A DNA stretch of 64,000 nucleotides from Lachnospiraceae bacterium (lineage in GTDB: Bacteria; Bacillota; Clostridia; Lachnospirales; Lachnospiraceae). Below, one piece after another: positions 33,264 through 43,112 of this stretch. The stretch is from the NCBI GenBank assembly GCA_910575155.1, contig CAJTDX010000001.1:1-64000 (forward strand), given 5' to 3'. Positions within the stretch are counted from its first letter, which is position 1, and the number at the start of each line of letters is the position of its first letter. The notes below the pieces were generated by a model, which saw only the letters and a program-made list of their open reading frames with translations, searched no databases and was not told where the DNA came from. The position numbers and the translations under genes were made by a program.

Positions 33264-34422
33264 TTTCTACACCCCCGTTCAAAACCTTCATTGTGTCCCG
33301 GACAATCCTTGCAACGTGTGTTTCCTCTACCACCTGAAATGTCGGTTTTCTTACTTCTACCCGCTTCACGCCTGCTGCCATGATTAACTGCGTCAGGTAT
33401 GACGGGTTTATGTCCCTTCCCATTTTCCCGGTCTGCCATTTTATGTATTCTTCCACCGCTGCCCTTGCTTCCCTGTCTGTAATGCTTGTGCTTGCCTGAC
33501 TGTTTCGGTTTATGTAATATGTCAGGTCTATTTCAAACGGGTCTTCCTCCGGCATTGATACCGTGACAATATCCGTCAGCGGGCGCACGTCGGAAGCGTT
33601 CAGGGCGGCTTCTATTTCCTCCAGAACTGCCTGCGTCGGCTGTTCCCCGCCTTGTAACAATACCCTAATATCTACCACCCCGGCTTCCGGGCTTGTTGCC
33701 GCAACGTCAGCTATTGCCGTGCTGACTGTCTTTGTGTGATAGATATAGCCGTTTATTGGACCCGCTGTTGAAAAGCTCTCCATGCTCTCCCTCATGCGCT
33801 CATAGTATGAAGTGTCGTCTTCCTCTCCTGCGCCGCCCTCTGTCTTTGTCACGTTTTCAGCTTTTAAATAATAGTCGTAAACGTCAACAATTTCTTTCAC
33901 CTGCCCAGGCGCAAGGTTATTCCCGACAATTCCCGCTGTCTGGCATTTCCCGTTGACTTCCCCGTATGTTTCCCCGGCTTTTATTTCAAGCTCTTCCGTG
34001 GTTTCAAATGTGATTTCCCCGTCAAATGTTATCCGTGTCCCCTGCGGGACAATTACGCTTTGATTCTGCGCCGCCGATATGTAACAACGGAATTTTGCAA
34101 CGGCAGGCGTGGCGGGCAGGCGTTCAATATCCTTGAAAAGCTCCGCAAGGCTGTCTAAATACTCCCCCTTTGCATACCGGGGAACATTCTTTTTTGCCGT
34201 TTCATTTATCAGCACTCTTTGTTGTACAATAATAGCGGCGCACCATGCAATAAAAAGACGCTCCGGGGAAGCCGGATAAACTTTGTATTTTTCCCGTTTC
34301 CCCTGCTTCACCAGCTCTTTGTTTACCAGCTCTTCATAAAGCGCAATCATATTGCTTTCAATCGTTTCTGTGTCCGTTTCCAGAAACTCAATGTCCGGGT
34401 ATTCCCTTTCAGGTTTCTTCAT
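33256..34422 (-). CDS. Baseplate J-like protein (gpJ)
   Basis: 388 residues. It has the baseplate wedge pattern: an N-terminal segment (SPERLFIAWCAAIIVQQRV), a beta domain (IVPQGTRITFDGEITFETTE) and ASTSITDREARAAVEEYIKW near the end. Followed by gpI and preceded by the gp25-like gene as in P2. Start ATG 34422. Confidence 0.9.
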   Translation of the reverse strand: MKKPEREYPDIEFLETDTETIESNMIALYEELVNKELVKQGKREKYKVYPASPERLFIAWCAAIIVQQRVLINETAKKNVPRYAKGEYLDSLAELFKDIERLPATPAVAKFRCYISAAQNQSVIVPQGTRITFDGEITFETTEELEIKAGETYGEVNGKCQTAGIVGNNLAPGQVKEIVDVYDYYLKAENVTKTEGGAGEEDDTSYYERMRESMESFSTAGPINGYIYHTKTVSTAIADVAATSPEAGVVDIRVLLQGGEQPTQAVLEEIEAALNASDVRPLTDIVTVSMPEEDPFEIDLTYYINRNSQASTSITDREARAAVEEYIKWQTGKMGRDINPSYLTQLIMAAGVKRVEVRKPTFQVVEETHVARIVRDTMKVLNGGVENA

Positions 34423-34744
34423 TTTCCGTCTGCACCCCCTCTATTTCTATTATTGGTATCAGCTTCCCCGTGAAAGCATTTTCTTCAAAGGTTATATCCC
34501 CCAGAATCGCCCGTGGCTCATATTCTTCAATCTGGTCATGCAACTGCCCCACCATGATATTTTTTACTACGGGCAACGGTCTTCCTATCAACTGCCCCGG
34601 AAGCCCTAACGCCCGCAGCAAAGGGCAGGTATTTTCCCATGTGTCTATTATGATTGCTACATTCTGCAATACTTCCTGATATTCATTTTTCGGGGATAGG
34701 TCAATATTTTTTAGTAGTGTTCCGTCACCTCTGATAATATCCAT
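34409..34744 (-). CDS. gp25/gpW-like baseplate protein
   Basis: About 111 residues (MDIIRGDGTLLKNIDLSPKN; YEPRAILGDITFEENA), matching the lysozyme-like gp25 baseplate family that joins tube and wedge. ATG 34744 follows AAGGTGATAAAG; longer in-frame starts overlap the gpU gene. Overlaps gpJ by 14 bp. Confidence 0.85.
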   Translation of the reverse strand: MDIIRGDGTLLKNIDLSPKNEYQEVLQNVAIIIDTWENTCPLLRALGLPGQLIGRPLPVVKNIMVGQLHDQIEEYEPRAILGDITFEENAFTGKLIPIIEIEGVQTENEET

Positions 34745-34749
34745 CTTTA

Positions 34750-35151
34750 TCACCTTTTCGGGTACTCTTTCAGGGTCACTTTTATGTTTGCCGCCCACAA
34801 ATTCCCTTTGTTGTCGAACCTCTGAAAGTCAACCGTCCCTTTCTGCATTACCCACTTGTAACTGCCGTATACCTTGCCGCCGATTACAAGCCGTTCTGCG
34901 TATCCCTTTCGCACCATCTCCCGCAGCTTTTTTATTTCCTTTAACGGGTTTACCCCTAAAAATACAGAAAGCGTCATAGAAAATGATATGCTTTCAATCC
35001 CCGGTCCCATGTATTCTAGCAGGTCAGCTTTTATGTGCCTGTCATGCGTTGCGTAATCAGCGGAAAAATCCCAGTTCATGCCGTCAAATGTTTTTACCGT
35101 ATTTTCCGACACGCTGAAAACAAGGCTCCCGAAACTTCCGATTTTTGCCAT
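34750..35151 (-). CDS. P2 gpU-like tail protein
   Basis: 133 residues starting MAKIGSFGSLVFSVSENTV, with MTLSVFLGVNPLKEIKKLRE, typical of the gpU tail terminator/baseplate family. It overlaps the gpV-like gene by one base. Confidence 0.85.
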   Translation of the reverse strand: MAKIGSFGSLVFSVSENTVKTFDGMNWDFSADYATHDRHIKADLLEYMGPGIESISFSMTLSVFLGVNPLKEIKKLREMVRKGYAERLVIGGKVYGSYKWVMQKGTVDFQRFDNKGNLWAANIKVTLKEYPKR

Positions 35152-35465
35152 TACATCACCTTCCCTACAATGTACCCTTCCCCGTCGCCGTCAGGAATCA
35201 TCAGGCACAAAACAAGGTCCCCTACTTTCGGGACCCACTCTGTTATATATGCTTCGTGGAAATGCCCTGCTTCCGTTTTTGTTTTATTCCCGGCTTTGTC
35301 CTTTTCCCCCGGAACTACTATTCTGGGTCTGACTAATATGTGAAGCTCCCCTGACACAATGCCGCCTTTATCCCCGAACTTCACCCGTGCTTTCATGGTT
35401 CCGTCATTCACGCTCTGCACGGTCCCTTTCCGTATCATGTTTTTTAGTTCGTTCATATCTGCCAT
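35151..35465 (-). CDS. Baseplate assembly protein V-like (spike)
   Basis: 104 residues with an OB-fold core (VQSVNDGTMKARVKF; WVPKVGDLVLCLMIPDGDGE). gpV forms the membrane-piercing spike; this copy is short and lacks a long C-terminal needle. It overlaps the gpD gene stop by one base. Confidence 0.85.
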   Translation of the reverse strand: MADMNELKNMIRKGTVQSVNDGTMKARVKFGDKGGIVSGELHILVRPRIVVPGEKDKAGNKTKTEAGHFHEAYITEWVPKVGDLVLCLMIPDGDGEGYIVGKVM

Positions 35466-36763
35466 TAATACCCCTCCAGAACCTGTTTTAAAGAAAGGTC
35501 TACCGTGTAGCCCCCTGTCAAGCTGTGCTTCGCCTGCGTTACCTTGTATTTTCTATCGAACTTCTGAAAGCCTTTTAATTTTACGGTCATTCCCGCTACA
35601 AATGAAACGTCGCCCACTACCTTCAAACTTGCTGTAAATTCCTGCGTGTTCTTTTCCCGCAGGCGTTTTTTTGCCAGCGTCTTCGCTTCCTCCGTGTTCC
35701 TGACTTTTTCGTTTATCTCCAGAACCTGCCCTGTCCCCGTGCTGCTGTCCGGCGTGTATGTATATTCAATGGTTTCTTTGCTGTCCGGGTCTGTATAAGA
35801 AACATGACAACTTGTGTACGCCGTATCTGTCAGGCTTGTTCCCAGTTTGTAGGATATAATATTTTTATCCCCGTATTTGAAAGTCTTTGCTGCGGGTTTT
35901 GCGTCATACTCCGCAGCGTCATATATTACAATTTTCAGCGTTGTCACTTTCAACGCCATTCCTGCGGCGTGGCATAGCTCCTGCAAAAACTTTACGTCCG
36001 ACGTTTGCACCTGCTCTTTTCTTTTGAATGTCGGATTGTCGCTTGCTTCATACATCAGGGAAAGCCCGCTGTCACCCGCTATTTGTTCCCCTATTGCTTT
36101 TAACGTGATATTTTCCCACGCCCTTGACTTTTTCTCTATCCGCATTGTGGAAGTGTACGGAATAGACGTGCTTTTCACGGTTACTTTTGTGGGCGGTCCT
36201 GATACGTCGATACCGTCTATTTCAAAAGTCCCGATATTCAAAGTTGCGTCTTTCCCTGTGTCGTTCCAGTTCTGCTGGACAAGAACCGCCGTTACAAGTT
36301 TCGGCTTTGCCCCCTGCTTCACTTCCTCCACGGTTTCAACTGCTGTACTCTTTGCCGTGCCGCCTGTCGTTATCCTGAATACCTGCCCCGGATAAATCAA
36401 ATTCGGGTTCGGTATGTTGTTTTCTTGTGCAATCTGCGGGTACTTTGTCCCGCTCCCTAAATACTGTGAAGCAATCGCCCACAATGTGTCACCCCGCTTC
36501 ACAACATAATTTATTACTTCTTCTTTCTGAACCTCTTTCACAACCTGCTTTGTTGTTTTTATGATTGTCGGCTTTACTTCCAGCCAGTCCCCCATCAGGT
36601 TCCGTTCCCGGTCTTCATACACAATTTGAAAATCATCTGTGCTTCCGTCTTCATTGTCCGTATAACTTGCGCTCACTAAATGCAACGCTATATTCTCTGG
36701 CACGTCTACATTTTCAAATTTCAGCTTTAGCACCACCCGCCGTGCAAGTCTTTTGTCGCTCAT
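35465..36763 (-). CDS. gpD/XkdQ-like tail hub protein with LysM insert
   Basis: About 432 residues. It matches late-control gpD hub proteins (LCHAAGMALKVTTLKIVIYD; VKLKGFQKFDRKYKVTQAKH). A LysM domain (YVVKRGDTLWAIASQYLG) near residues 95-145 is inserted. Start ATG 36763 overlaps the gpX stop (TAATG), favoured over an upstream start within gpX. Confidence 0.85.
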   Translation of the reverse strand: MSDKRLARRVVLKLKFENVDVPENIALHLVSASYTDNEDGSTDDFQIVYEDRERNLMGDWLEVKPTIIKTTKQVVKEVQKEEVINYVVKRGDTLWAIASQYLGSGTKYPQIAQENNIPNPNLIYPGQVFRITTGGTAKSTAVETVEEVKQGAKPKLVTAVLVQQNWNDTGKDATLNIGTFEIDGIDVSGPPTKVTVKSTSIPYTSTMRIEKKSRAWENITLKAIGEQIAGDSGLSLMYEASDNPTFKRKEQVQTSDVKFLQELCHAAGMALKVTTLKIVIYDAAEYDAKPAAKTFKYGDKNIISYKLGTSLTDTAYTSCHVSYTDPDSKETIEYTYTPDSSTGTGQVLEINEKVRNTEEAKTLAKKRLREKNTQEFTASLKVVGDVSFVAGMTVKLKGFQKFDRKYKVTQAKHSLTGGYTVDLSLKQVLEGY

Positions 36764-36978
36764 TAGATTAACAACCCCCTTTTCCACGGCGGCAGCTCCA
36801 TACTTTGTTTTTCCTCCACTTCCGGGATAGTCAGAACTACCCCGGCAGGGAAGATAAACATTGCGGCATAGTCGGCATTAGCTTTTATCAATTTGTCCGT
36901 ATGAAGGACGCTGCCCATCTGCGTGTACGCTATCTGGTCCCACATATCCCCGGATATTGTTGTATATGTCTTACTCAT
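36763..36978 (-). CDS. Tail protein X (gpX)
   Basis: About 71 residues (MSKTYTTISGDMWDQIAYTQ; PAGVVLTIPEVEEKQ), a LysM-like small tail protein of P2-type phages. It overlaps both the tape measure gene end and gpD. A run of ATGs upstream (to 37002) makes the start uncertain. Confidence 0.8.
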   Translation of the reverse strand: MSKTYTTISGDMWDQIAYTQMGSVLHTDKLIKANADYAAMFIFPAGVVLTIPEVEEKQSMELPPWKRGLLI

Positions 36979-39900
36979 GCCTTGACCGCCTTTCATCATC
37001 ATTTCTTTTGTCCAGAAGGTCTTCTACCTCCTGCAACAAGTTTCTATTGTTTTCCTCCAGCTTCTCTTCCAAGTCGCCCGCTTTGTCGCCATCAACGTAT
37101 ATTGTCGGATTGCTGTTGATTGTTACGCTATTCCCGCCGCCCGTTCCTGCGCCGCTCACTACTTCTGGCGGCTTTACTTCCGGCGCATTGTTCGTGGTAT
37201 TGTAGAATACCTGTGAAGCCGTCTGCCCGGCTCCTGCCGCCTGCGCCACCTGTCCGGCTGCGTTCTGTGCGCTGAATATGTCTTTTGTCTGTTGCGCCGT
37301 GTATACCGTCATTCCTGGCGCATTTGTTATCAGCTCTGGACCCTCTTCACCTGCAATGAATGTGTCCGGCGTGTTCTTTGTTCCTTTTGCAAAGGTCGGA
37401 AGTGTCGGAATGTTTATGCCCTTCCCTCCTACTCCCGGAACCCAGTCTGGAATCTTAATGCTGTTCAGTGCTGAAATAGCTCCGTTGATAACGCCTATAA
37501 TTCCATTGATAACGCCCGTTGCTATGGACTTTAGCCCGTCCCACGCTCCTTGAAATACCGACTTCACGCCCTCCCAAGCTGCGCCCCAGTTCCCGGTGAA
37601 AACTCCCGTGATAAACTGTATCAGCCCTTGAAAAATCTGCGTTGCCGCCTGCACCACACTTCCAATCGTTGTGAATACTGTTTGAAATACAAAAAGCACC
37701 TGCGGCAAAACCGCCTGTACCGTTGTAAGAATCTGTGTCAAAATCGGCTGTATGATAGTCCATATTGTCTGGAAGACGGTCTGCACTACAGGCAAGACTG
37801 CTGAAAGAACCGTTGTTATTATGGTCCCTAGCTGCTGTATGCCCTGCACAATGAACGGAAGTACCGTTGATACGATAAAGTTAAAAACTTCGCTGATAAT
37901 CGGTAAAACATACGTTTGAATGAATGTTATAACTTCGCTGATAATCGGCATAATGCCCGCAATAAAACTTCCTATGACCGGGATAATGCCGCCTATGAAG
38001 TCCGCTATTGCCTGAAAAATCTGCATTACCACCGGGGCTGCTGACTGTATGCCGCTGATAATTCCCGGAATGACCGTTGTAATCAGCACATTCAAAAACT
38101 GTTCGACAACCGGGACTATATGCGTTGTCACAAACCCTACAAACTCCCCTGCTGCCGCTACAACTTTCTGGAAAACGCCTGCAAAGGTATCAAATACCGC
38201 AACGCCCTTTTCCCCGAAAATCTCTTGTATCTTGTCCCTTGCCGCACCCAGATTTCCGTCTGAAAAAACGCCCTTGATTGTTTCGCCTACGCTTGTTACT
38301 ACTGCAACAATTTTGTCGAATATCTCAAGCCCCTTTTCTCCGAAAATATTTCCTACTGCTTCCCGGACTTTATCAAAGTTCTTCCGTAATAGCTGTACTG
38401 CCGTAATAACCGCAGTTACCACGCCTACTACGGGCAAAATCTTTCCTGCAATCCCTCCTAACGGTCCCAGAAGCGTCGAACCAATTTTTCCCAACGGTCC
38501 TAACGCCTTTTTTATGATGTTTCCTACCGGGGCAATGAATGACCCGATTTTTCCAAAACTGGAAGCAACCACCCTTCCGATTGACCCAAGCGGGGAACGT
38601 GCGACAATGCCGCCTATTCCTGACAGTGCCTTTCCAAGTATGCCGCCGATACCGCTAAACGGTTTTGTGATGAATCCGACAACTTTTGAACCTATGCTGG
38701 AAAGCCCGATTGCCTTTATCTTGAAAAGCTCCAGAACTCTCTGTGCGTCCTTTATCCCGCTTGCTATGTTCAGGAACCCCAGTTTTGCGGTCAGCCCTGC
38801 AATTCTCATTCCTGCAAGTGCCGCCGCTACTTTTAGGACTGTTTGAACCAGCTTCGGGTTCGCCTGCGCAAATTCTGAAACTTTTATCACGACCGCAGCC
38901 ACCTTGTCTGCAAGGTTCCCGACAATCGGCAGAAGGTTTTGACCCAGAACAATACCTAAATTTGCGATACTGTTCTTTGCCTTTTGCATTTTCGCTTCCG
39001 TGGTGTTTTCCATTTTCGCAAACGCTTCTTCCGTTGCGCCTGCGCTCTCAACCATTCCTTTTACAGATTCGTTGAATCCGTCCACACCGTTCGACAAAAG
39101 GGAAACTGCCGCTTTTCCTGCTTCTGCGGACCCGAACACATCAGACAGGCTTTTCCCGCTGCTTTCTGCCGCTTCCTGCATTATTCCCAGAACGTCGCCC
39201 AGGCTCTTCCCGTCTGCCATCAATTCCTTGAAGCTCTTCCCCGCTGTCTGCCGCAAAAGTTTGTCTGCTGTAGTCCCGGACTTTCCAAGCTCATTCAGCA
39301 TACTATTCATGTAAGTTGTGGTTTCTGCTGCCGCAATACCTTTGCTGGTCATGATTGCATAACCAGCCCCAAGCTGCTCTAATGCCACCCCGTTTGCGTT
39401 TGCTGTCGGTATGATTTTACCCATAACGCTTGACAGTTCGCCCACGGTCACTTTACCTTTATTTTGTATCTGAATAAGCATATCCGACACGTCGCCTACT
39501 TTTGACGCTTCCATTCCGTAAGCGTTTAGAATCGTCGTCAGAACGTCCAGCGTCTGCGAACTTTCCGCAAATCCCGCTTTTGCAAGTTTAGCTGAATTGC
39601 TAACAAAGTTTACTGCGTCCCCAGTCTTCTGCCCCGCTGAAATTGCATTGTAAACATCATCTGCAATAGCTTCGGCAGCAATCCCCGTCGTGTTTGACAG
39701 CTTCATGATTTCACTTGAAAGCTGTTCAAGCGGCACTTGCTTTGTGTCTGCAATCGTCCCGACTTTCGCCATAGCGGTTTCGTATTTCTGCGCCGCCTGT
39801 ACGGGTCCGGCGTATATCGCCGCCGCAACTGCGCCAACCGCCCCTATCGTTCCCATTAGCTGTGTCTTTGTAGCTGCTATATTCTCTTTTATTTTTGCCT

Positions 39901-40465
39901 GTTCGGAATTGATACGGCTTAAATTTTCTTGCGAACCCCGCAGCCGTTCATATGACCGTTGCAAGCGGGCGTTTGATTCTTCCAGATTGTCTGTGTCAAT
40001 CCCTGCGTCCCGTAGCTCCTGCGCCATCCGTTCAAGCTGTTCTTCTTGTGAGTGTATGCTGGCAGTGGTCTGTCGTATCTGGTTTTCATTGCTTTTCAGG
40101 CGTTCGGTATTCCTTGCGACTTCGTTTTCTTCCTTCACAAGCTGCGCTGTCAGTTCTCCCGTTGCGTCGCCTGTTTCTTCGATTTTCGCCCGCAGCCTTT
40201 CAGCGTTCGTCTGGTGTTGCTGTATCTTCTGCGAAACTTTTTCATGTTCCGCTTGCAGTTTTTCCAGCTTCCCCCTCTGCTGCTCTATGGCGTTTGAAGC
40301 CTTTGTGTAGCCGTCAACCTTTGATTGCATGGAATTTACGCTTTTTATGCTGTCCTGCAACTTGCGCTGTGTTTCAATCGCACCTTTGAAAGTGCTGTTG
40401 AAATTCCCGCCCAGTGACGCTTTCAGCTTAAAAAGAAGTTCAAATTCCTTCTGTGACCCTGCCAA
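36971..40465 (-). CDS. Tail tape measure protein
   Basis: 1164 residues. N-terminal coiled coil (~40-200), a TP901-type core domain (~230-480: YETAMAKVGTIADTK, SNTTGIAAEAIADDVYNAIS), then hydrophobic helices and Ile/Val-rich repeats (~580-950) and a Gly-rich C-terminus. It sets tail length and may insert in the membrane during DNA ejection. Preceded by the frameshifted chaperone. Confidence 0.95.
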   Translation of the reverse strand: MAGSQKEFELLFKLKASLGGNFNSTFKGAIETQRKLQDSIKSVNSMQSKVDGYTKASNAIEQQRGKLEKLQAEHEKVSQKIQQHQTNAERLRAKIEETGDATGELTAQLVKEENEVARNTERLKSNENQIRQTTASIHSQEEQLERMAQELRDAGIDTDNLEESNARLQRSYERLRGSQENLSRINSEQAKIKENIAATKTQLMGTIGAVGAVAAAIYAGPVQAAQKYETAMAKVGTIADTKQVPLEQLSSEIMKLSNTTGIAAEAIADDVYNAISAGQKTGDAVNFVSNSAKLAKAGFAESSQTLDVLTTILNAYGMEASKVGDVSDMLIQIQNKGKVTVGELSSVMGKIIPTANANGVALEQLGAGYAIMTSKGIAAAETTTYMNSMLNELGKSGTTADKLLRQTAGKSFKELMADGKSLGDVLGIMQEAAESSGKSLSDVFGSAEAGKAAVSLLSNGVDGFNESVKGMVESAGATEEAFAKMENTTEAKMQKAKNSIANLGIVLGQNLLPIVGNLADKVAAVVIKVSEFAQANPKLVQTVLKVAAALAGMRIAGLTAKLGFLNIASGIKDAQRVLELFKIKAIGLSSIGSKVVGFITKPFSGIGGILGKALSGIGGIVARSPLGSIGRVVASSFGKIGSFIAPVGNIIKKALGPLGKIGSTLLGPLGGIAGKILPVVGVVTAVITAVQLLRKNFDKVREAVGNIFGEKGLEIFDKIVAVVTSVGETIKGVFSDGNLGAARDKIQEIFGEKGVAVFDTFAGVFQKVVAAAGEFVGFVTTHIVPVVEQFLNVLITTVIPGIISGIQSAAPVVMQIFQAIADFIGGIIPVIGSFIAGIMPIISEVITFIQTYVLPIISEVFNFIVSTVLPFIVQGIQQLGTIITTVLSAVLPVVQTVFQTIWTIIQPILTQILTTVQAVLPQVLFVFQTVFTTIGSVVQAATQIFQGLIQFITGVFTGNWGAAWEGVKSVFQGAWDGLKSIATGVINGIIGVINGAISALNSIKIPDWVPGVGGKGINIPTLPTFAKGTKNTPDTFIAGEEGPELITNAPGMTVYTAQQTKDIFSAQNAAGQVAQAAGAGQTASQVFYNTTNNAPEVKPPEVVSGAGTGGGNSVTINSNPTIYVDGDKAGDLEEKLEENNRNLLQEVEDLLDKRNDDERRSRHE

Positions 40466-40481
40466 TCGCTTCCACCTCCTA

Positions 40482-40688
40482 TCACTTTTTATGTGTTAGG
40501 CGTTCCCGCTCCCGTGCATCTTCCCTTTCTACTTCATTCACGCTTTTAATCCAGCGGAAAAGTGCGGAAAGTGTAAGCTGCATAAAGAACGGTATAGGCG
40601 TGTTAGAAGCCCTTGCCAGTCTGTAAGCCTGTTTTCTGATAAAATTTCCGGGGCTGCTTACTTTTAATAGCCCGATTCTATTAAAAAA
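40482..40688 (-). CDS. Tail chaperone second frame (gpE' / GT-like), via -1 shift
   Basis: An open frame in -1 relative to the upstream chaperone, from the slippery site T TTT TTA at 40682-40688 to TGA 40482. It encodes about 65 residues (AYRLARASNTPIPFFMQLTL ... RERERLTHKK) with no ribosome binding site of its own. Fusion to the upstream protein would give about 196 residues, the usual arrangement just before the tape measure gene in P2-like and lambda-like phages. Confidence 0.8.
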   Translation of the reverse strand, partial: FFNRIGLLKVSSPGNFIRKQAYRLARASNTPIPFFMQLTLSALFRWIKSVNEVEREDARERERLTHKK

Positions 40689-41071
40689 CTTCTTGCCTGA
40701 TTCTTGATTTTCATGTACTCCCCAAGAGGAAGCCGCCTGATTTCATCAGCCCCCACGCCTGCTGCACGTGCGGCAAGCATGGTCTGGAATACAGACGACA
40801 CTTCCGGGGTCAGAACGTATTTGTTCTTGTCCTGCAATTCCTCTTCTATCGCTTCTACGTCTTCCCCTGTCAGCTTTTCAAAGTAGAATGTCAACGCCTT
40901 GTGCTTCTCTCCGTTAATCTCAACCGGGGCTTTGAAGGTGTGCGTGTAGTTCAGGCTGGTCTTTTTCTCTTTCTTCTTGTCTTCCATGCTGACAATCCCG
41001 GTTTTCTGCGCTTCCTTCATTTCCTCCGTGAACTCTTCCTGCTGCCCCTGTACAACCTTGTTATCTTCCAT
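40664..41071 (-). CDS. Tail assembly chaperone (gpE-like)
   Basis: 135 residues, acidic N-terminus and TLNY/TFYFEKLTGEDVEAIEEEL region typical of tail assembly chaperones. The slippery heptamer T TTT TTA (40682-40688) lies seven codons before the stop, so a fraction of ribosomes should make the longer fusion. Start ATG 41071. Confidence 0.85.
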   Translation of the reverse strand: MEDNKVVQGQQEEFTEEMKEAQKTGIVSMEDKKKEKKTSLNYTHTFKAPVEINGEKHKALTFYFEKLTGEDVEAIEEELQDKNKYVLTPEVSSVFQTMLAARAAGVGADEIRRLPLGEYMKIKNQARSFLIESGY

Positions 41072-41142
41072 CTTTTTACCTCCTAAAAATAGGCAGATAA
41101 AAACCAGCGGACCCTTCCGCTGGCTCTCTGCCTTTCCCTTTT

Positions 41143-41661
41143 TTATTTGCCAAGTGCCCTTCTTACGTCGCTAAGATAATCTGTCCCGTTGATATAATAA
41201 ATAAAGTTCAGCGGGTCAATTTCAATTACCTTCTTCCCGTCCAGATACAGTGCATAGTATGAAACGGCATATTCTCCGCTTGCGTCCGCTGCGGAAGCTG
41301 CCGCAAGTTTTCCAGGCGCAAACTTTTTCGGTACAACCTTCATAATGTGCTTTGCTGCAACCGTTTCAATTTTGCCTGTCTGCGTGTTCCTTACCTGTTG
41401 CGCCGCCCGCAGGTCAATATTATGTATTCTCGGTTCTGCCAGCCGGATTGCCGCTTTCGTGACCGTTCGGAAGTTCAGCGTCAGTGTCATTGCTTCGATA
41501 TGTCCCAATACTACCGCTTCAACATTCCCGGCAATCCCCGCCCCTGTAATCTCTTCCGCAAGGTTCGACACTTCCGGCAGCGTCGCTTCTGACATTCCCA
41601 GATACTCGTTTGCGTCCTCATATACTCTAAAATTTATAACAAGTTCATCAATCTTCGGCAT
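41143..41661 (-). CDS. Major tail tube protein (FII-like)
   Basis: 172 residues starting MPKIDELVINFRVYEDANEY, with the ending NFIYYINGTDYLSDVRRALGK, a good match to P2 FII-like tube proteins. It follows the sheath gene. Confidence 0.9.
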   Translation of the reverse strand: MPKIDELVINFRVYEDANEYLGMSEATLPEVSNLAEEITGAGIAGNVEAVVLGHIEAMTLTLNFRTVTKAAIRLAEPRIHNIDLRAAQQVRNTQTGKIETVAAKHIMKVVPKKFAPGKLAAASAADASGEYAVSYYALYLDGKKVIEIDPLNFIYYINGTDYLSDVRRALGK

Positions 41662-41678
41662 TTTTTAGCCCTCCTTCC

Positions 41679-43109
41679 TTATGCTGCCAGCAGGCTTGAC
41701 AGATAGGAAATATCATATTCAAGCACATATTCCATAAGCCGCAAAGGTGAAGGTGGCGTAATGTAGATATGGAATTTTGCCTTTCCTGACATTAACGCTG
41801 TCAAGCTGTTTTCCTCTTCCCGCAGTTCTACACGCCCGCCCACAATCTTTTCATCTGCCGTCAGTGCCGCCAGCCAGTCATTGATACCCTGCAAGATTGC
41901 GTCTATCAGCCGCCGTGTCAATTTTCGGTCAATGTGTGACCAGTAAGAAAGCGTGACTGTTTTTGCAACCCATTTGAACATACGGGAAATGCAATAGAAA
42001 TAGTCAACCGGGTCTGTATTCGCCGGGAAACAAGCCGTATAATCTCCCCAACTCACAAAACCGTTAATAAAGTTCAGCCCCGTAATAACCCCGTTGTCAT
42101 TCAGGAAATTCGCTTTCTGCACGTCAAGCACGACTTCTTCACCGTTTGCCAATACCATGCTGTCAGCCTGCAAGCTCTTGTTTGAAGCACTTTCGCAGGG
42201 GGTCCCGTCGCCCAGTGAACCGTCGTTGTCCGTCCGTGCCATCAATCCTGCCTGCTGCGTCGAAAAGTTGAAAACCCTGTCACCCAGTTTCAACTTCGGG
42301 AAGCATACTAATTCATTCGGCTTCATGAAGTTCTTTGACTGCTTCCATGCCGGAACTTCTGTGTAATATGTCGCACCGCTCCCTTCTTTCGTGTCTACGT
42401 CCAGAAGTGCGTCCGCTTCAAAAAGCCCGTTGATATTTTCGCCCTTTGCTGACATTACCGCTGCCACCTCCTGGTCATGTGACCAATTCGGACACAAAAT
42501 CAGGTCAGGAACAATCCTGTATTTCGGGAAGCAATCGTCAATCAGTTCAAGCCCCGTTGTCTTGTGCGTTGCTATGCTGTAACCTCCGATAATATCGGCT
42601 TTTGTCACCTTTGACGGGTCAACCTCCTTACATGATACCGTCATTTCCCCTGTCGTGTCCTCCACAAACTCAACAATGCAGGCTGTGTCATTGTAGAACA
42701 CTTCAAAGTCTGTGCCTTTTTCCTTCCCTTCAATCTCTACGCTTTCCGCAAGCGTTTCAAGCGGAAGCGCAATCTGGTTTTCCGCAACTTCGTATTTCTT
42801 CCCGCTCACTTCCTTTTTGTGCTTCGACGGGTCCAGAATGTTCACGAAAAACGCCGGGGACTGCTGATATAAAACAAACTGCGTGTAGACTGCTTCTGAA
42901 AGCCCGTACCCCTCCCAGTTGTCGGAATATCCCAATGCTTTCACGGCTTCTTCATAGTCATTCGCCATGATAACGTCGTTCACCTTCCCGCCTACCATAT
43001 GCGCCGGGGCAGCTCCTACCACAAACGGAATCCCCGTTGCTACGACTGTAGGACTTCCGACGCTTGTTTGCTGCTTTTTCGTGTCAATTCCATGTGTAAT
43101 ATCAGCCAT
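41679..43109 (-). CDS. Tail sheath protein (FI-like)
   Basis: 476 residues. TVVATGIPFVVGAAPAHM near the start and LMEYVLEYDISYLSSL at the end fit contractile sheath proteins. Its presence shows the phage is a myovirus. Confidence 0.92.
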   Translation of the reverse strand: MADITHGIDTKKQQTSVGSPTVVATGIPFVVGAAPAHMVGGKVNDVIMANDYEEAVKALGYSDNWEGYGLSEAVYTQFVLYQQSPAFFVNILDPSKHKKEVSGKKYEVAENQIALPLETLAESVEIEGKEKGTDFEVFYNDTACIVEFVEDTTGEMTVSCKEVDPSKVTKADIIGGYSIATHKTTGLELIDDCFPKYRIVPDLILCPNWSHDQEVAAVMSAKGENINGLFEADALLDVDTKEGSGATYYTEVPAWKQSKNFMKPNELVCFPKLKLGDRVFNFSTQQAGLMARTDNDGSLGDGTPCESASNKSLQADSMVLANGEEVVLDVQKANFLNDNGVITGLNFINGFVSWGDYTACFPANTDPVDYFYCISRMFKWVAKTVTLSYWSHIDRKLTRRLIDAILQGINDWLAALTADEKIVGGRVELREEENSLTALMSGKAKFHIYITPPSPLRLMEYVLEYDISYLSSLLAA

Positions 43110-43112
43110 CTT

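Noticed and set aside
39690-40310. A 206-codon plus-strand frame opposite the tape measure gene
   Set aside because: Antisense shadow of the tape measure coding sequence with no ribosome binding site; the same holds for other long plus-strand frames in 31000-63000.
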